Below, in pieces: positions 43,443 through 51,251 of a DNA stretch of 64,000 bases. A program made the translations under genes and the position numbers. Source of the DNA: Streptomyces sp. TP-A0356 (GTDB lineage Bacteria > Actinomycetota > Actinomycetes > Streptomycetales > Streptomycetaceae); assembly GCF_001417775.1 (NCBI RefSeq), contig NZ_BBZJ01000018.1, positions 205,576-269,575 on the forward strand. Direction: 5' to 3'. The notes beneath the pieces were generated by a model, which saw only the letters and a program-made list of their open reading frames with translations, was not told the origin of the DNA and did no database searches. The stretch's first letter is position 1, and every line of letters begins with the position of its first letter.

Positions 43443-44072
43443 ATGGTGCTCCGCGCGCTGGCCGCGACTGGTGTCGCCACATCATTGTTCGGCTCGGCGG
43501 CCTTCGGCGGCCACCCGACCCCGCCGCCGGCCCCGATCACCATCGGCAGCGTGACAGCCAACGGTACCGGCTGCCCGCCGGGGACGGCCGCCGTGGCCAT
43601 CGGCCCTGACCAAACCACCTTCACCGTCACCTACAGCAACTACATCGCCCAGGCGGGGCCCAGCTCGCCGCCGAGCGCCCGCCAGAAGAACTGTCAGCTC
43701 AACCTGCTCCTGCACCTCCCCGGTCGCCGCTCCACCTACGCGATCGTATCCGTCACCTACATGGGCTTCGCGTCACTGGCGCCGGGCGCCTCAGGGACCG
43801 AGCGTGCCAGCTACCACTTCCAGGGAGATGCCCACACCACCAACTTCACCCATCACTTCCCAGGCGGGTTCAACAACGACTGGCAGACGACCGACACCGT
43901 GCACGCCCGGAACCACGCCTACTGCGGAAAGGACCGCACCCTCACCATCAACACGGAACTGCAGGTCGATCCCGGCACCTCGAGCCCGAGCGCCACCAGC
44001 TTCATGGAGATGGACTCGACGGACGGCAGCATCCAAACCGTGTACCACCTCGCCTGGAAGAAGTGCCAATGA
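43443..44072 (+). CDS. Secreted DUF4360 protein
   Basis: 209 residues from the ATG at 43443. A signal peptide (MVLRALAATGVATSLFGSAA) is followed by a Pro-rich spacer and the DUF4360 core: VTANGTGCPPGTAAVAIGPD, FTVTYSNYIAQAG, RQKNCQLNLLLHLP and a C-terminal Cys in AWKKCQ. Four Cys (in GCPPG, KNCQL, AYCGK, KKCQ) can form two disulfides. Small secreted proteins of this family occur in actinobacteria and fungi; no function is known. Last gene before the island's right repeat. Confidence 0.87.
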   Translation: MVLRALAATGVATSLFGSAAFGGHPTPPPAPITIGSVTANGTGCPPGTAAVAIGPDQTTFTVTYSNYIAQAGPSSPPSARQKNCQLNLLLHLPGRRSTYAIVSVTYMGFASLAPGASGTERASYHFQGDAHTTNFTHHFPGGFNNDWQTTDTVHARNHAYCGKDRTLTINTELQVDPGTSSPSATSFMEMDSTDGSIQTVYHLAWKKCQ

Positions 44073-44294
44073 TCTCCTGGCGCTGCGATCTGCGGGTGCG
44101 TCCAAGCCAACGGCTCCCGTAATCGGTGGTAGTGCTCATCAGCATGCGGACAAACCCGCCGCGCACGCGGCACCCCGCTCGGGCCGTCTCTGGGCCGTCC
44201 GAGGGTGGACGACGACGACAGATGACGACAGCCGACAACCGCACCGCCCCTGCTCAGAGGCGACGCATAGCGCACGTGCGCAGGTACCTATCAG

Positions 44295-44331
44295 CGAAGC
44301 ATTGTTGAGGAAGTCCAGAGCTTGGGCGCAG
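44295..44331. repeat. Right copy of the imperfect direct repeat bracketing the island
   Basis: Core GTTGAGGAAGT at 44304-44314, partner of 39324-39360. It sits 12 bases before the aminotransferase start region, just where conserved core sequence resumes. Confidence 0.5.
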
Positions 44332-44341
44332 GATGGCGGCC

Positions 44342-45529
44342 ATGACCTCCAGCGCGCGTCCCCTCCTCAACCGGCGGCTCGCCGAGTTCGGCACGACGAT
44401 CTTCGCCGAGATGTCGGCCCTCGCCGCGAGCACCGGGTCCATCAACCTCGGCCAGGGCTTCCCCGACACCGACGGCCCGCAGGAGGTCCGCGAGGCCGCC
44501 GTGCGGGCGCTGCGCGACGGGCGCGGCAACCAGTACCCGCCCGGTCCCGGCATCCCCGAGCTGCGCACCGCGATCGCCGCGCACCAGCAGCGCAGGTACG
44601 GGCTCAGCTACGACCCGGGCACCGAGGTCCTCGTGACGGCGGGCGCGACCGAGGCGATCGCGGCGGCCCTGCTGGCGCTCCTGGAACCCGGCGACGAGGT
44701 GGTCGCCTTCGAGCCGTACTACGACTCGTACGCGGCCTGTATCGCGATGGCGGGCGGCGTACGCGTGCCGGTCACCCTGCGACCGCACGAGGACGGCAGG
44801 AGCTTCCGGCTCGACCTCGACGAGCTGCGCGACGCCGTCACCGACCGCACCCGGCTGCTGCTGATCAACACCCCGCACAACCCGACGGGGACCGTGCTCA
44901 CCCACGAGGAGCTGCGGGCGATCGCCGAACTCGCCGTCGAGCGCGACCTGCTCGTCGTCACGGACGAGGTGTACGAGCACCTGGTCTTCGACGACGCCGA
45001 GCACCTGCCGCTCGCCACCTTCCCCGGGATGCGCGAGCGGACCGTCACCATCGGCTCCGCCGGGAAGACGTTCTCCTTCACCGGCTGGAAGGTCGGCTGG
45101 GTGACCGCGGCGCCCGGGCTCGTCACGGCGGTGCGCTCGGCCAAGCAGTTCCTGACGTACGTCTCCTCGGGGCCGTTCCAGTACGCCGTCGCGGAGGCGC
45201 TCGCGCTTCCCGACGCCTACTTCGAGGGACTGCGCGCGGATCTGCGAGCCAAGCGGGACCTGCTCGCGACAGGGCTCGCGGAGGCGGGCTTCGCGGTGTT
45301 CCGCACCGCGGGCACGTACTTCATCACCACCGACATCCGTCCCCTCGGGCAGAGCGACGGCTTCGCCTTCTGCCGGTCCCTGCCGGAGCGCGCGGGGGTC
45401 GTGGCCATCCCGAACGCGGTCTTCTACGACCACCGCGAGGCCGGTGCCCCGTTCGTCCGTTTCGCCTTCTGCAAGCGTACGGAGGTCCTGGAGGAGGCCG
45501 CCCAGCGGCTGAAGGCGCTGGCGGGCTGA
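44342..45529 (+). CDS. Class I/II PLP-dependent aminotransferase
   Basis: 395 residues from the ATG at 44342 (AGGA eight bases upstream); an ATG nine bases earlier is also possible. INLGQGFPDTDGP near the N-terminus, NTPHNPTGTV, DEVYEHLVF and the PLP lysine in GSAGKTFSFTGWKVGW identify the kynurenine/glutamine aminotransferase-like branch. It could act on methionine, aromatic amino acids or kynurenine; the kyn genes are 15 kb away, so no link is claimed. A large hairpin follows the stop. Confidence 0.93.
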   Translation: MTSSARPLLNRRLAEFGTTIFAEMSALAASTGSINLGQGFPDTDGPQEVREAAVRALRDGRGNQYPPGPGIPELRTAIAAHQQRRYGLSYDPGTEVLVTAGATEAIAAALLALLEPGDEVVAFEPYYDSYAACIAMAGGVRVPVTLRPHEDGRSFRLDLDELRDAVTDRTRLLLINTPHNPTGTVLTHEELRAIAELAVERDLLVVTDEVYEHLVFDDAEHLPLATFPGMRERTVTIGSAGKTFSFTGWKVGWVTAAPGLVTAVRSAKQFLTYVSSGPFQYAVAEALALPDAYFEGLRADLRAKRDLLATGLAEAGFAVFRTAGTYFITTDIRPLGQSDGFAFCRSLPERAGVVAIPNAVFYDHREAGAPFVRFAFCKRTEVLEEAAQRLKALAG

Positions 45530-45645
45530 CAGGCGGCCCGCCACCGGCACCCCCCGCCGTACGCCGTCCTCACCGGGCGCCGGGTGTGGGCGGGTGCGCT
45601 GGCGGCGCTCGCGGGCCTGTTGTCGCGGGCGCTGGTGCGGACGGC

Positions 45646-45699
45646 GAGAGCCCGGCCCGCGCACGCCGCCGTGGTGGCGTGCGCCCCGGCCGGGCTCTC
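45646..45699. terminator. Large bidirectional terminator hairpin
   Basis: GAGAGCCCGGCC-CGCGCACGCC and GGCGTGCGCCCC-GGCCGGGCTCTC form a stem of about 22 bp (two small mismatches) with an 8-base loop. It lies between the convergent aminotransferase and YbjN genes. In the aminotransferase frame, 72 open codons follow its TGA and overlap this hairpin; see rejected items. Confidence 0.85.
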
Positions 45700-45755
45700 C
45701 TTCGTCTACGCGGCGTATCCGGTGGTACTGGCCCGGTCGCCCCGCTAGGCGGTGT

Positions 45756-46286
45756 CTACTCTCCGTCGTCCTCGGGCTCCTCCGCGTCGTCGACGTCCTC
45801 CGCGAGACCGAGCTGTTCGACGAGCCACCGGTCGAACTCGATCGCGGCCCGCACCCAGCTGACGGTCGACGAGACGAAGTGCTCCAGACTGACGCCCGTC
45901 CCGATCAGCATCTGCGCCTCACCGATGAGGCGGACGGTGCCGTCGTCGTGCGTGTGGCTGTAGACCTTGGGCCACAGGGTGCGCCGGTTCCAGTCGTCGA
46001 TGGACTCCAGCAGCTGCGGCTTCTCGTCGATCTTGTGCGGGCGGTCGTAGAACGTGCGCACCGAGAAGACCTGCTGGTCTCCCTCGCCGCGGAACATGAA
46101 GTACGTACGGAACTGCTCCCACGGCGCGACGAGGTCACCCTCTTCGTCGACGAGGTGCTTGAGCTCCATCTGGTCCAGGAGCTGCTTCACGAGGTCCTGA
46201 TCCGGAACCACGGGGCCCGCCGGTCCTTGCGGCTGCGGCTCGGGCTGGCCCCCGAAGTTCGGAATCGAGGACGGGTCGATGCTCAC
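45756..46286 (-). CDS. YbjN-domain protein
   Basis: 176 residues from a GTG at 46286; GAAGGGAAG lies upstream and the frame extension is shadow. The YbjN-like fold (WEQFRTYFMFRGEGDQQVFS, then RTFYDRPHKIDEKPQLLESI, and EAQMLIGTGVSLEHFVSSTV) follows a Pro-rich N-terminus and precedes an acidic tail. YbjN proteins are distant relatives of type III secretion chaperones, and in actinobacteria are often near clpB, as here, so a proteostasis role is possible but unproven. Confidence 0.85.
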   Translation of the reverse strand: MSIDPSSIPNFGGQPEPQPQGPAGPVVPDQDLVKQLLDQMELKHLVDEEGDLVAPWEQFRTYFMFRGEGDQQVFSVRTFYDRPHKIDEKPQLLESIDDWNRRTLWPKVYSHTHDDGTVRLIGEAQMLIGTGVSLEHFVSSTVSWVRAAIEFDRWLVEQLGLAEDVDDAEEPEDDGE

Positions 46287-46353
46287 CGTGTTCTTCCCTT
46301 CGTACGGATTCCGCCATCCTCCCCCATGCGGGGAGGGGGGTGGCAAGCCCCGG

Positions 46354-46386
46354 CGGATCGTGTCAGCCGACGGCTGACACGATCCG
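46354..46386. repeat. 33 bp perfect palindrome
   Basis: Arms CGGATCGTGTCAGCCG (46354-46369) and its exact complement (46371-46386) around a single A. It lies 68 bases upstream of the YbjN start and about 180 bases downstream of clpB. Just after it, CCGGTCACC-GGG-GGCCG occurs twice. Too symmetric for chance; possible operator or recombination product. Confidence 0.9.
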
Positions 46387-46503
46387 GTCACCCGGGTGGC
46401 CGGGCCCCCGGTCACCTGGGCGGCCGTGCTCCGAGTACCCGGGTCGGCGGGCTCCGACCACGGTCCGCGCGTACGCTCCCGCGGACCGGGCCCAGAAGGC
46501 CTC

Positions 46504-46536
46504 GGCCCCCTCCTCCGATGGCGGAGAAGGGGGGCC
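46504..46536 (-). terminator. clpB terminator
   Basis: GGCCCCCTCCTCCG and CGGAGAAGGGGGGCC form a 13-14 bp stem with the loop ATGG, 28 bases downstream of the clpB stop on the minus strand. Confidence 0.85.
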
Positions 46537-46564
46537 GTACGGCGGCTGTGGTGCCTGCCGTCTC

Positions 46565-49162
46565 CTAGAGCGTCTTGCCCGTCGCCGGGCCCACGAGGAG
46601 TCCGTCGCCGAACCTGTCCACCCGGACGGTGTCGCCGTCCTTGACCTCTCCGGCCAGGATCTCCCTGGCGAGGCGGTCACCGATGGCCGTCTGCACGAGG
46701 CGGCGCAGCGGGCGGGCGCCGTAGGCCGGGTCGTTGCCCTCGTCGGCGAGCCAGGCCAGGGCCTCAGGAGTGACCTCCAGCGCCAGGCGCCGTTCCGACA
46801 GACGCTTGGCCAGGCGGTCGATCTGGAGCTGGGCGATCCGGCTCAGCTCGTCCTTCGACAGCGCCGAGAAGACCACCAGGTCGTCGAGGCGGTTGAGGAA
46901 CTCCGGCTTGAAGGAGGCGCGGACCACCTCCAGCACCTGCTCCTTCTTCTCCTGCTCGCTCGTCACCGGATCGACCAGGAACTGGCTGCCCAGGTTCGAG
47001 GTCAGCACGAGGATGGCGTTGCGGAAGTCGACCGTACGCCCCTGACCATCCGTCAGACGGCCGTCGTCCAGCACCTGCAGGAGGATGTCGAAGACCTCCG
47101 GGTGCGCCTTCTCCACCTCGTCCAGGAGCACCACGCTGTACGGGCGGCGGCGCACCGCCTCCGTCAGCTGGCCGCCCTCCTCGTAGCCCACGTAGCCGGG
47201 CGGGGCGCCGACCAGCCGGGCGACGCTGTGCTTCTCGCTGTACTCCGACATGTCGATGCGGACCATCGCCCGCTCGTCGTCGAAGAGGAAGTCGGCGAGC
47301 GCCTTGGCCAGTTCGGTCTTGCCGACGCCGGTGGGACCGAGGAAGAGGAACGAACCGGTCGGGCGGTCCGGGTCGGCGATACCGGCACGGCTGCGGCGTA
47401 CGGCGTCCGAGACCGCGCGCACGGCCTCGGCCTGGCCGATCAGCCGCTTGCCGAGTTCGTCCTCCATGCGCAGCAGCTTCTGCGTCTCGCCCTCCAGGAG
47501 GCGTCCCGCGGGGATGCCTGTCCAGGAGGCCACGACGTCCGCGATGTCGTCCGGGCCGACCTCGTCCTTCACCATCGTGCCCTTGGCGGCCTCCTCCTCG
47601 GCCTCGGAGGCGGCCTCCAGCTCCTTCTCGACGCCCGGGATCTCGCCGTACAGCAGCTTGGACGCGGTGTCGAAGTCACCGTCGCGCTGGGCGCGCTCGG
47701 CCTGGCCGCGCAGTTCGTCGAGCTTCTCCTTCAGCTCACCGACGCGGTTGAGGGACTGCTTCTCCTTCTCCCAGCGGGCGGTCAGGCCGCGCAGCTCCTC
47801 CTCCTTGTCGGCGAGGTCGCGGCGCAGCTTCTCCAGGCGCTCCTTGGATGCCTGGTCGGTCTCCTTGCTGAGCGCCAGCTCCTCCATGCGCAGGCGGTCG
47901 ACGGCGCGCTGCAGCTCGTCGATCTCCACCGGGGACGAGTCGATCTCCATGCGCAGCCGCGAGGCCGACTCGTCGACCAGGTCGATGGCCTTGTCGGGCA
48001 GGAAGCGGGAGGTGATGTACCGGTCGGAGAGGGTGGCCGCGGCGACCAGCGCGCTGTCCGCGATCTGCACCTTGTGGTGCGCCTCGTACCGGCCCTTGAG
48101 CCCGCGCAGGATCGCGATGGTGTCCTCGACGCTCGGCTCGGAGACCAGCACCTGCTGGAAGCGACGCTCCAGCGCCGGGTCCTTCTCGATCCGCTCGCGG
48201 TACTCGTCCAGGGTCGTGGCACCGACCATGCGCAGCTCGCCGCGGGCCAGCATCGGCTTCAGCATGTTGCCGGCGTCCATGGCGGAGTCGCCGCCGGCGC
48301 CGGCGCCCACGACGGTGTGCAGCTCGTCGATGAAGGTGATGATCTGGCCGTCGGAGTCCTTGATCTCCGCGAGGACGGTCTTCAGGCGCTCCTCGAACTC
48401 ACCGCGGTACTTCGCGCCCGCGACCATGGCGCCCAGGTCCAGCGCGACCAGCCGCTTGTCCTTGAGGGACTCGGGCACGTCGCCCTTCACGATCCGCTGG
48501 GCCAGCCCCTCCACGACGGCGGTCTTGCCGACGCCGGGCTCACCGATGAGGACCGGGTTGTTCTTCGTACGGCGGGAGAGCACCTGCACGACGCGCCGGA
48601 TCTCCTGGTCCCGGCCGATGACCGGGTCGAGCTTGCCGTCGCGCGCGGCGGCGGTGAAGTCGGTGCCGAACTTCTCCAGCGCCTTGTACTGGCCCTCCGG
48701 GTCCGGGGTGGTCACCCGGCGTCCTCCCCTGCTCCTCTGGAACGCCTCCAGGAGCTTCCTGGCGTCCGCTCCCTGCCCGGACAGTACGTCGCCGGCGGCG
48801 CCGCCCTTCGCGGCGATACCGATGAGCAGGTGCTCGGTGGAGAGGTAGTCGTCGCCCAGGTCCTTGGCACGCTTGGTCGCGTCGGCGATCACGGCGAGCA
48901 TCTCACGGTTGGGCTGGGGCGGCGCGACGGTCGATCCGGTCACGCTGGGCAGACCGGCGAGCACGCGCTCGGTGCCGGACCGCACGGAGGCCTGGTCGGC
49001 GTCCACGGCGGCCAGCAGGTCGATGATGTTCTCGTTGTCCTGCCCCTCCAGCAGCGCGAGGAGCAGGTGGGCGGGGGTGAGGTCCGGGTGACCCTCCGAC
49101 ACGGCACGGTTACTGGCCGCGTTGATCGCGTCCCGGCTCCTGTTGGTCAGCTCGGCGTCCAC
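46565..49162 (-). CDS. clpB: Disaggregase ClpB
   Basis: 865 residues from a GTG at 49162, with AAGGAGGAG upstream; the ATG ten codons earlier is in the leader. Two Clp N-repeats, NBD1 with GEPGVGKT and FIDELHT, a coiled M-domain (about 400-530, rich in Glu/Lys/Leu), NBD2 with GPTGVGKTELAK and LLDEVEKAH, and a final small domain identify full-length ClpB. It resolubilises aggregates with DnaK/DnaJ/GrpE. A HAIR-like operator about 75 bases upstream of the start places it in the HspR regulon. Confidence 0.97.
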   Translation of the reverse strand: MDAELTNRSRDAINAASNRAVSEGHPDLTPAHLLLALLEGQDNENIIDLLAAVDADQASVRSGTERVLAGLPSVTGSTVAPPQPNREMLAVIADATKRAKDLGDDYLSTEHLLIGIAAKGGAAGDVLSGQGADARKLLEAFQRSRGGRRVTTPDPEGQYKALEKFGTDFTAAARDGKLDPVIGRDQEIRRVVQVLSRRTKNNPVLIGEPGVGKTAVVEGLAQRIVKGDVPESLKDKRLVALDLGAMVAGAKYRGEFEERLKTVLAEIKDSDGQIITFIDELHTVVGAGAGGDSAMDAGNMLKPMLARGELRMVGATTLDEYRERIEKDPALERRFQQVLVSEPSVEDTIAILRGLKGRYEAHHKVQIADSALVAAATLSDRYITSRFLPDKAIDLVDESASRLRMEIDSSPVEIDELQRAVDRLRMEELALSKETDQASKERLEKLRRDLADKEEELRGLTARWEKEKQSLNRVGELKEKLDELRGQAERAQRDGDFDTASKLLYGEIPGVEKELEAASEAEEEAAKGTMVKDEVGPDDIADVVASWTGIPAGRLLEGETQKLLRMEDELGKRLIGQAEAVRAVSDAVRRSRAGIADPDRPTGSFLFLGPTGVGKTELAKALADFLFDDERAMVRIDMSEYSEKHSVARLVGAPPGYVGYEEGGQLTEAVRRRPYSVVLLDEVEKAHPEVFDILLQVLDDGRLTDGQGRTVDFRNAILVLTSNLGSQFLVDPVTSEQEKKEQVLEVVRASFKPEFLNRLDDLVVFSALSKDELSRIAQLQIDRLAKRLSERRLALEVTPEALAWLADEGNDPAYGARPLRRLVQTAIGDRLAREILAGEVKDGDTVRVDRFGDGLLVGPATGKTL

Positions 49163-49236
49163 GTTCGCCTTCTCCTCCTTGCGTCGGCCCACGCTCAGCT
49201 GTCGTCTTCCATGCTGACCTGAGCAACGTACACAAA

Positions 49237-49257
49237 GTTGAGTCTATTCCACTCAAG
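49237..49257. promoter_or_regulatory. HAIR-like operator (HspR) upstream of clpB
   Basis: GTTGAGT, seven bases, ACTCAAG: the HAIR consensus CTTGAGT-N7-ACTCAAG with one mismatch. It lies 75-95 bases upstream of the clpB GTG, overlapping where a -35 (TTGAGT on the minus strand) would be. HspR from the dnaK operon should repress clpB here. Confidence 0.88.
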
Positions 49258-49480
49258 GCACTGGGCGGGAGTGGGGACGGACAAGTTCCCGGCCCGGAGC
49301 CGCGCATTCCATGGATCGTTCCGGGAGACGCGCTCCGGGATGCGTTTCGGGGATCCGTCCGCGGGTCCGCAGCGGAACCGTCACGGTTGGTGATGGAAAT
49401 CGCTCCCGGGACGCCTGGACACGGCTGATTCCAGCCACTGTCACCTCCAGGTGATATTCGGAGGTTCTGGCACAAACTAC

Positions 49481-49517
49481 AGCGGCGTCACCGTGTTCAG
49501 GTCACGGTGACGCCGCT
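49481..49517 (-). terminator. Terminator of the Rieske-like gene
   Basis: AGCGGCGTCACCGTG and CACGGTGACGCCGCT form a perfect 15 bp stem with loop TTCAGGT. It lies 46 bases beyond the stop of the minus-strand Rieske-like gene. Confidence 0.88.
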
Positions 49518-49562
49518 GCGGGGGGAAGCACCTGAGCGATCTGTTACGACGGGGGAATCGCG

Positions 49563-49898
49563 TCAGGCACTGCGGGGGGTGGCTGAGACGGTCCTGGGGG
49601 CCGAAGGCTCCGGCTCCACCTGCCGGTGGTCTCGCTGGTCAAGATTCACGAAGATCATTCCATACCGAATGGCGCATCGCACAGGCTGCGGCGCCCCCCG
49701 AGGCCGTCGCAGACACCGGTACGCCCGCACGTCTCCGTCCTCGTCCCGCGTGACGACGACCGGCTCACCGAAGACGGTCACCATCAGCGAATCACCACTG
49801 TGCGGGATGGCGGTGATCAGGTCGATGAAGTGCCAGCCGGAACGATAGGCAGTGGCCATCTCGCGGCGGAAGGAGCGGTCGTCGGGTGGAGTGGTCAC
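49563..49898 (-). CDS. Rieske-like fold protein with altered ligands
   Basis: 111 residues from a GTG at 49898, which begins one base after the stop of the small upstream gene. GWHFIDLITAIPHSGDSLMV, TVFGEPVVVTRDEDGDVRAY and RYGMIFVNLD match the Rieske domain of ring-hydroxylating oxygenases. However, the cluster motifs read CLRRPRGA (Cys62) and CAIRYG (Cys75): the Cys remain but both expected His are Arg. It is therefore unlikely to hold a normal 2Fe-2S cluster. No oxygenase catalytic domain or reductase is nearby. Role unknown. Confidence 0.65.
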   Translation of the reverse strand: MTTPPDDRSFRREMATAYRSGWHFIDLITAIPHSGDSLMVTVFGEPVVVTRDEDGDVRAYRCLRRPRGAPQPVRCAIRYGMIFVNLDQRDHRQVEPEPSAPRTVSATPRSA

Positions 49899-49899
49899 A

Positions 49900-50073
49900 T
49901 CAGCTCCCCGAACCGTCCGCCGCGGCCACGGGTGCCGTGGACACGGCCACCGCCGGCCACCTGCTGTCCGCCCGATCGTCGCCCTTCGTACCGGAGAGGC
50001 CACTCAGCACCCCGAGGACCACAACGGCGGAGAAGGTGGCGACAAGTATCGATCGAAGCGCTCTCTTACCCAT
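49900..50073 (-). CDS. Small membrane-anchored or secreted peptide
   Basis: 57 residues from an ATG at 50073. MGKRALRSILVATFSAVVVL followed by GVLSGLSG is a short positively charged start and one hydrophobic helix, i.e. a signal anchor or signal peptide; the outside part is Asp/Ala/Ser-rich. The stop overlaps the leader of the Rieske-like gene (TGATGTG), so both are co-translated. Not recognised as a named family. Divergent from a TrmB/LuxR-type regulator gene across about 130 bp. Confidence 0.6.
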   Translation of the reverse strand: MGKRALRSILVATFSAVVVLGVLSGLSGTKGDDRADSRWPAVAVSTAPVAAADGSGS

Positions 50074-50205
50074 AGTCGGCTTCGTCCTCACTTGAAGGTG
50101 CCCTTCTTCCCCCGTCGGATACGACGATGGCTCATTCGGGCACGTCATGGCCACACAATCAGTGCATCATGTTCCTGCACGTTCAGGACCCTGGGGGGTG
50201 GAGAT

Positions 50206-51189
50206 TTGACGACAAATCGGACCAAGGTGACACATCCCCATGCGGTGACCGAACTGTGTGAGGAAGGTGGCCGACTTTATGCCAATGCCCTGCGCGCGGG
50301 ACGCATTGCCCGCGCGGACGTGGAGCCGGCGCCCTGCCTGATGGAATTCTCCCTGCTGCACCCGGATCCGGACGATCCGGACTGGCTGCGTCCCACCCCT
50401 CCGGCCGTCGCCCTGGCTCAGCGGCTCAACCCCATCGAGCGGGAGATAGCCGAGCACCGGCGGCGGTCGATCGAACTCTCCCATGCTTTCGAGCCGTTCA
50501 TGACGCTCAGCGCCCAGACCACGGCGGCCACACACTCCATCTCCGTGCTGGAGGGCAGCGACCGCATCAACGCCGCACTGGACCTGGCCACGTCCCAGTG
50601 CCGGACCGAGATGCTCACGGTCCAGCCCACCAACCGCTTCTCCGAACGGACCTTCATACAGGGGCTGGAGCGCGACCGGCCGCTGATCGAACGTGGTGTG
50701 CGCATCCGGACCCTGTACCAGCACACCGCCCGCTACAACCCCGAGAAGCTGTCCTATGTCGAGCGGTTCGCCGACGGCAAGGTCGAATACCGGACCATCG
50801 ACGAGTTGGTGGAGCGCCTCATCATCTGCGACGAGACCGTCGCCTTCATTCCCACCCGCGACGATCAGCAGGTCGCCCTGGAGCTCCGGCACCCGGGGCT
50901 GGTCCGCTACCTGATCAAGGTCTTCGAGTTCATGTGGAACCGCGCGGTTCCGCTCAGTGTGGGCGCTCCCTACGAAACCGCTCCGGACGGCCTCACGGAC
51001 ATCCAGCACTCGATCGCCAAACTCCTCGTGGAGGGCCACGTGGACGAGGCCATAGCCCGCCGCCTCGGCATGAACGTCCGCACCTGCCGGGCCCACATAG
51101 CGAAGCTGGCCAACGCCCTGGGCAGCGGCAGCCGCGCCCAGCTCGGCTATCTCATCGCGGAGTCGGGGATCCTGAAGCAGGAGTACTGA
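50206..51189 (+). CDS. TrmB-like/LuxR-type transcriptional regulator (first of a pair)
   Basis: 327 residues from a TTG at 50206, with GGGGGGTGGAG just upstream; the longer frame is shadow. A PLD-like TrmB sensor half (RTEMLTVQPTNRF, then GVRIRTLYQHTARY and DETVAFIPTRDDQQVALELR) precedes a C-terminal LuxR helix-turn-helix (LTDIQHSIAKLLVEGHVDEA, then ARRLGMNVRTCRAHIAKLAN). Streptomycetes have many such proteins next to biosynthetic or stress genes. It is divergent from the peptide/Rieske-like pair, its likely target, and convergent with a paralogue. Confidence 0.88.
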   Translation: MTTNRTKVTHPHAVTELCEEGGRLYANALRAGRIARADVEPAPCLMEFSLLHPDPDDPDWLRPTPPAVALAQRLNPIEREIAEHRRRSIELSHAFEPFMTLSAQTTAATHSISVLEGSDRINAALDLATSQCRTEMLTVQPTNRFSERTFIQGLERDRPLIERGVRIRTLYQHTARYNPEKLSYVERFADGKVEYRTIDELVERLIICDETVAFIPTRDDQQVALELRHPGLVRYLIKVFEFMWNRAVPLSVGAPYETAPDGLTDIQHSIAKLLVEGHVDEAIARRLGMNVRTCRAHIAKLANALGSGSRAQLGYLIAESGILKQEY

Positions 51190-51251
51190 GCCGCCGGTCG
51201 GGCCCCGCACGGCCGCGCCGGCGCCGCGCCGGGGGGCCTGGCCCGCCGCGG

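Noticed and set aside
45530..45748. 72 open codons after the aminotransferase stop that look like a small hydrophobic protein
   Set aside because: No start codon with a ribosome-binding site, and the stretch coincides with a 22 bp terminator stem that explains its base composition. A decayed membrane protein end remains possible.
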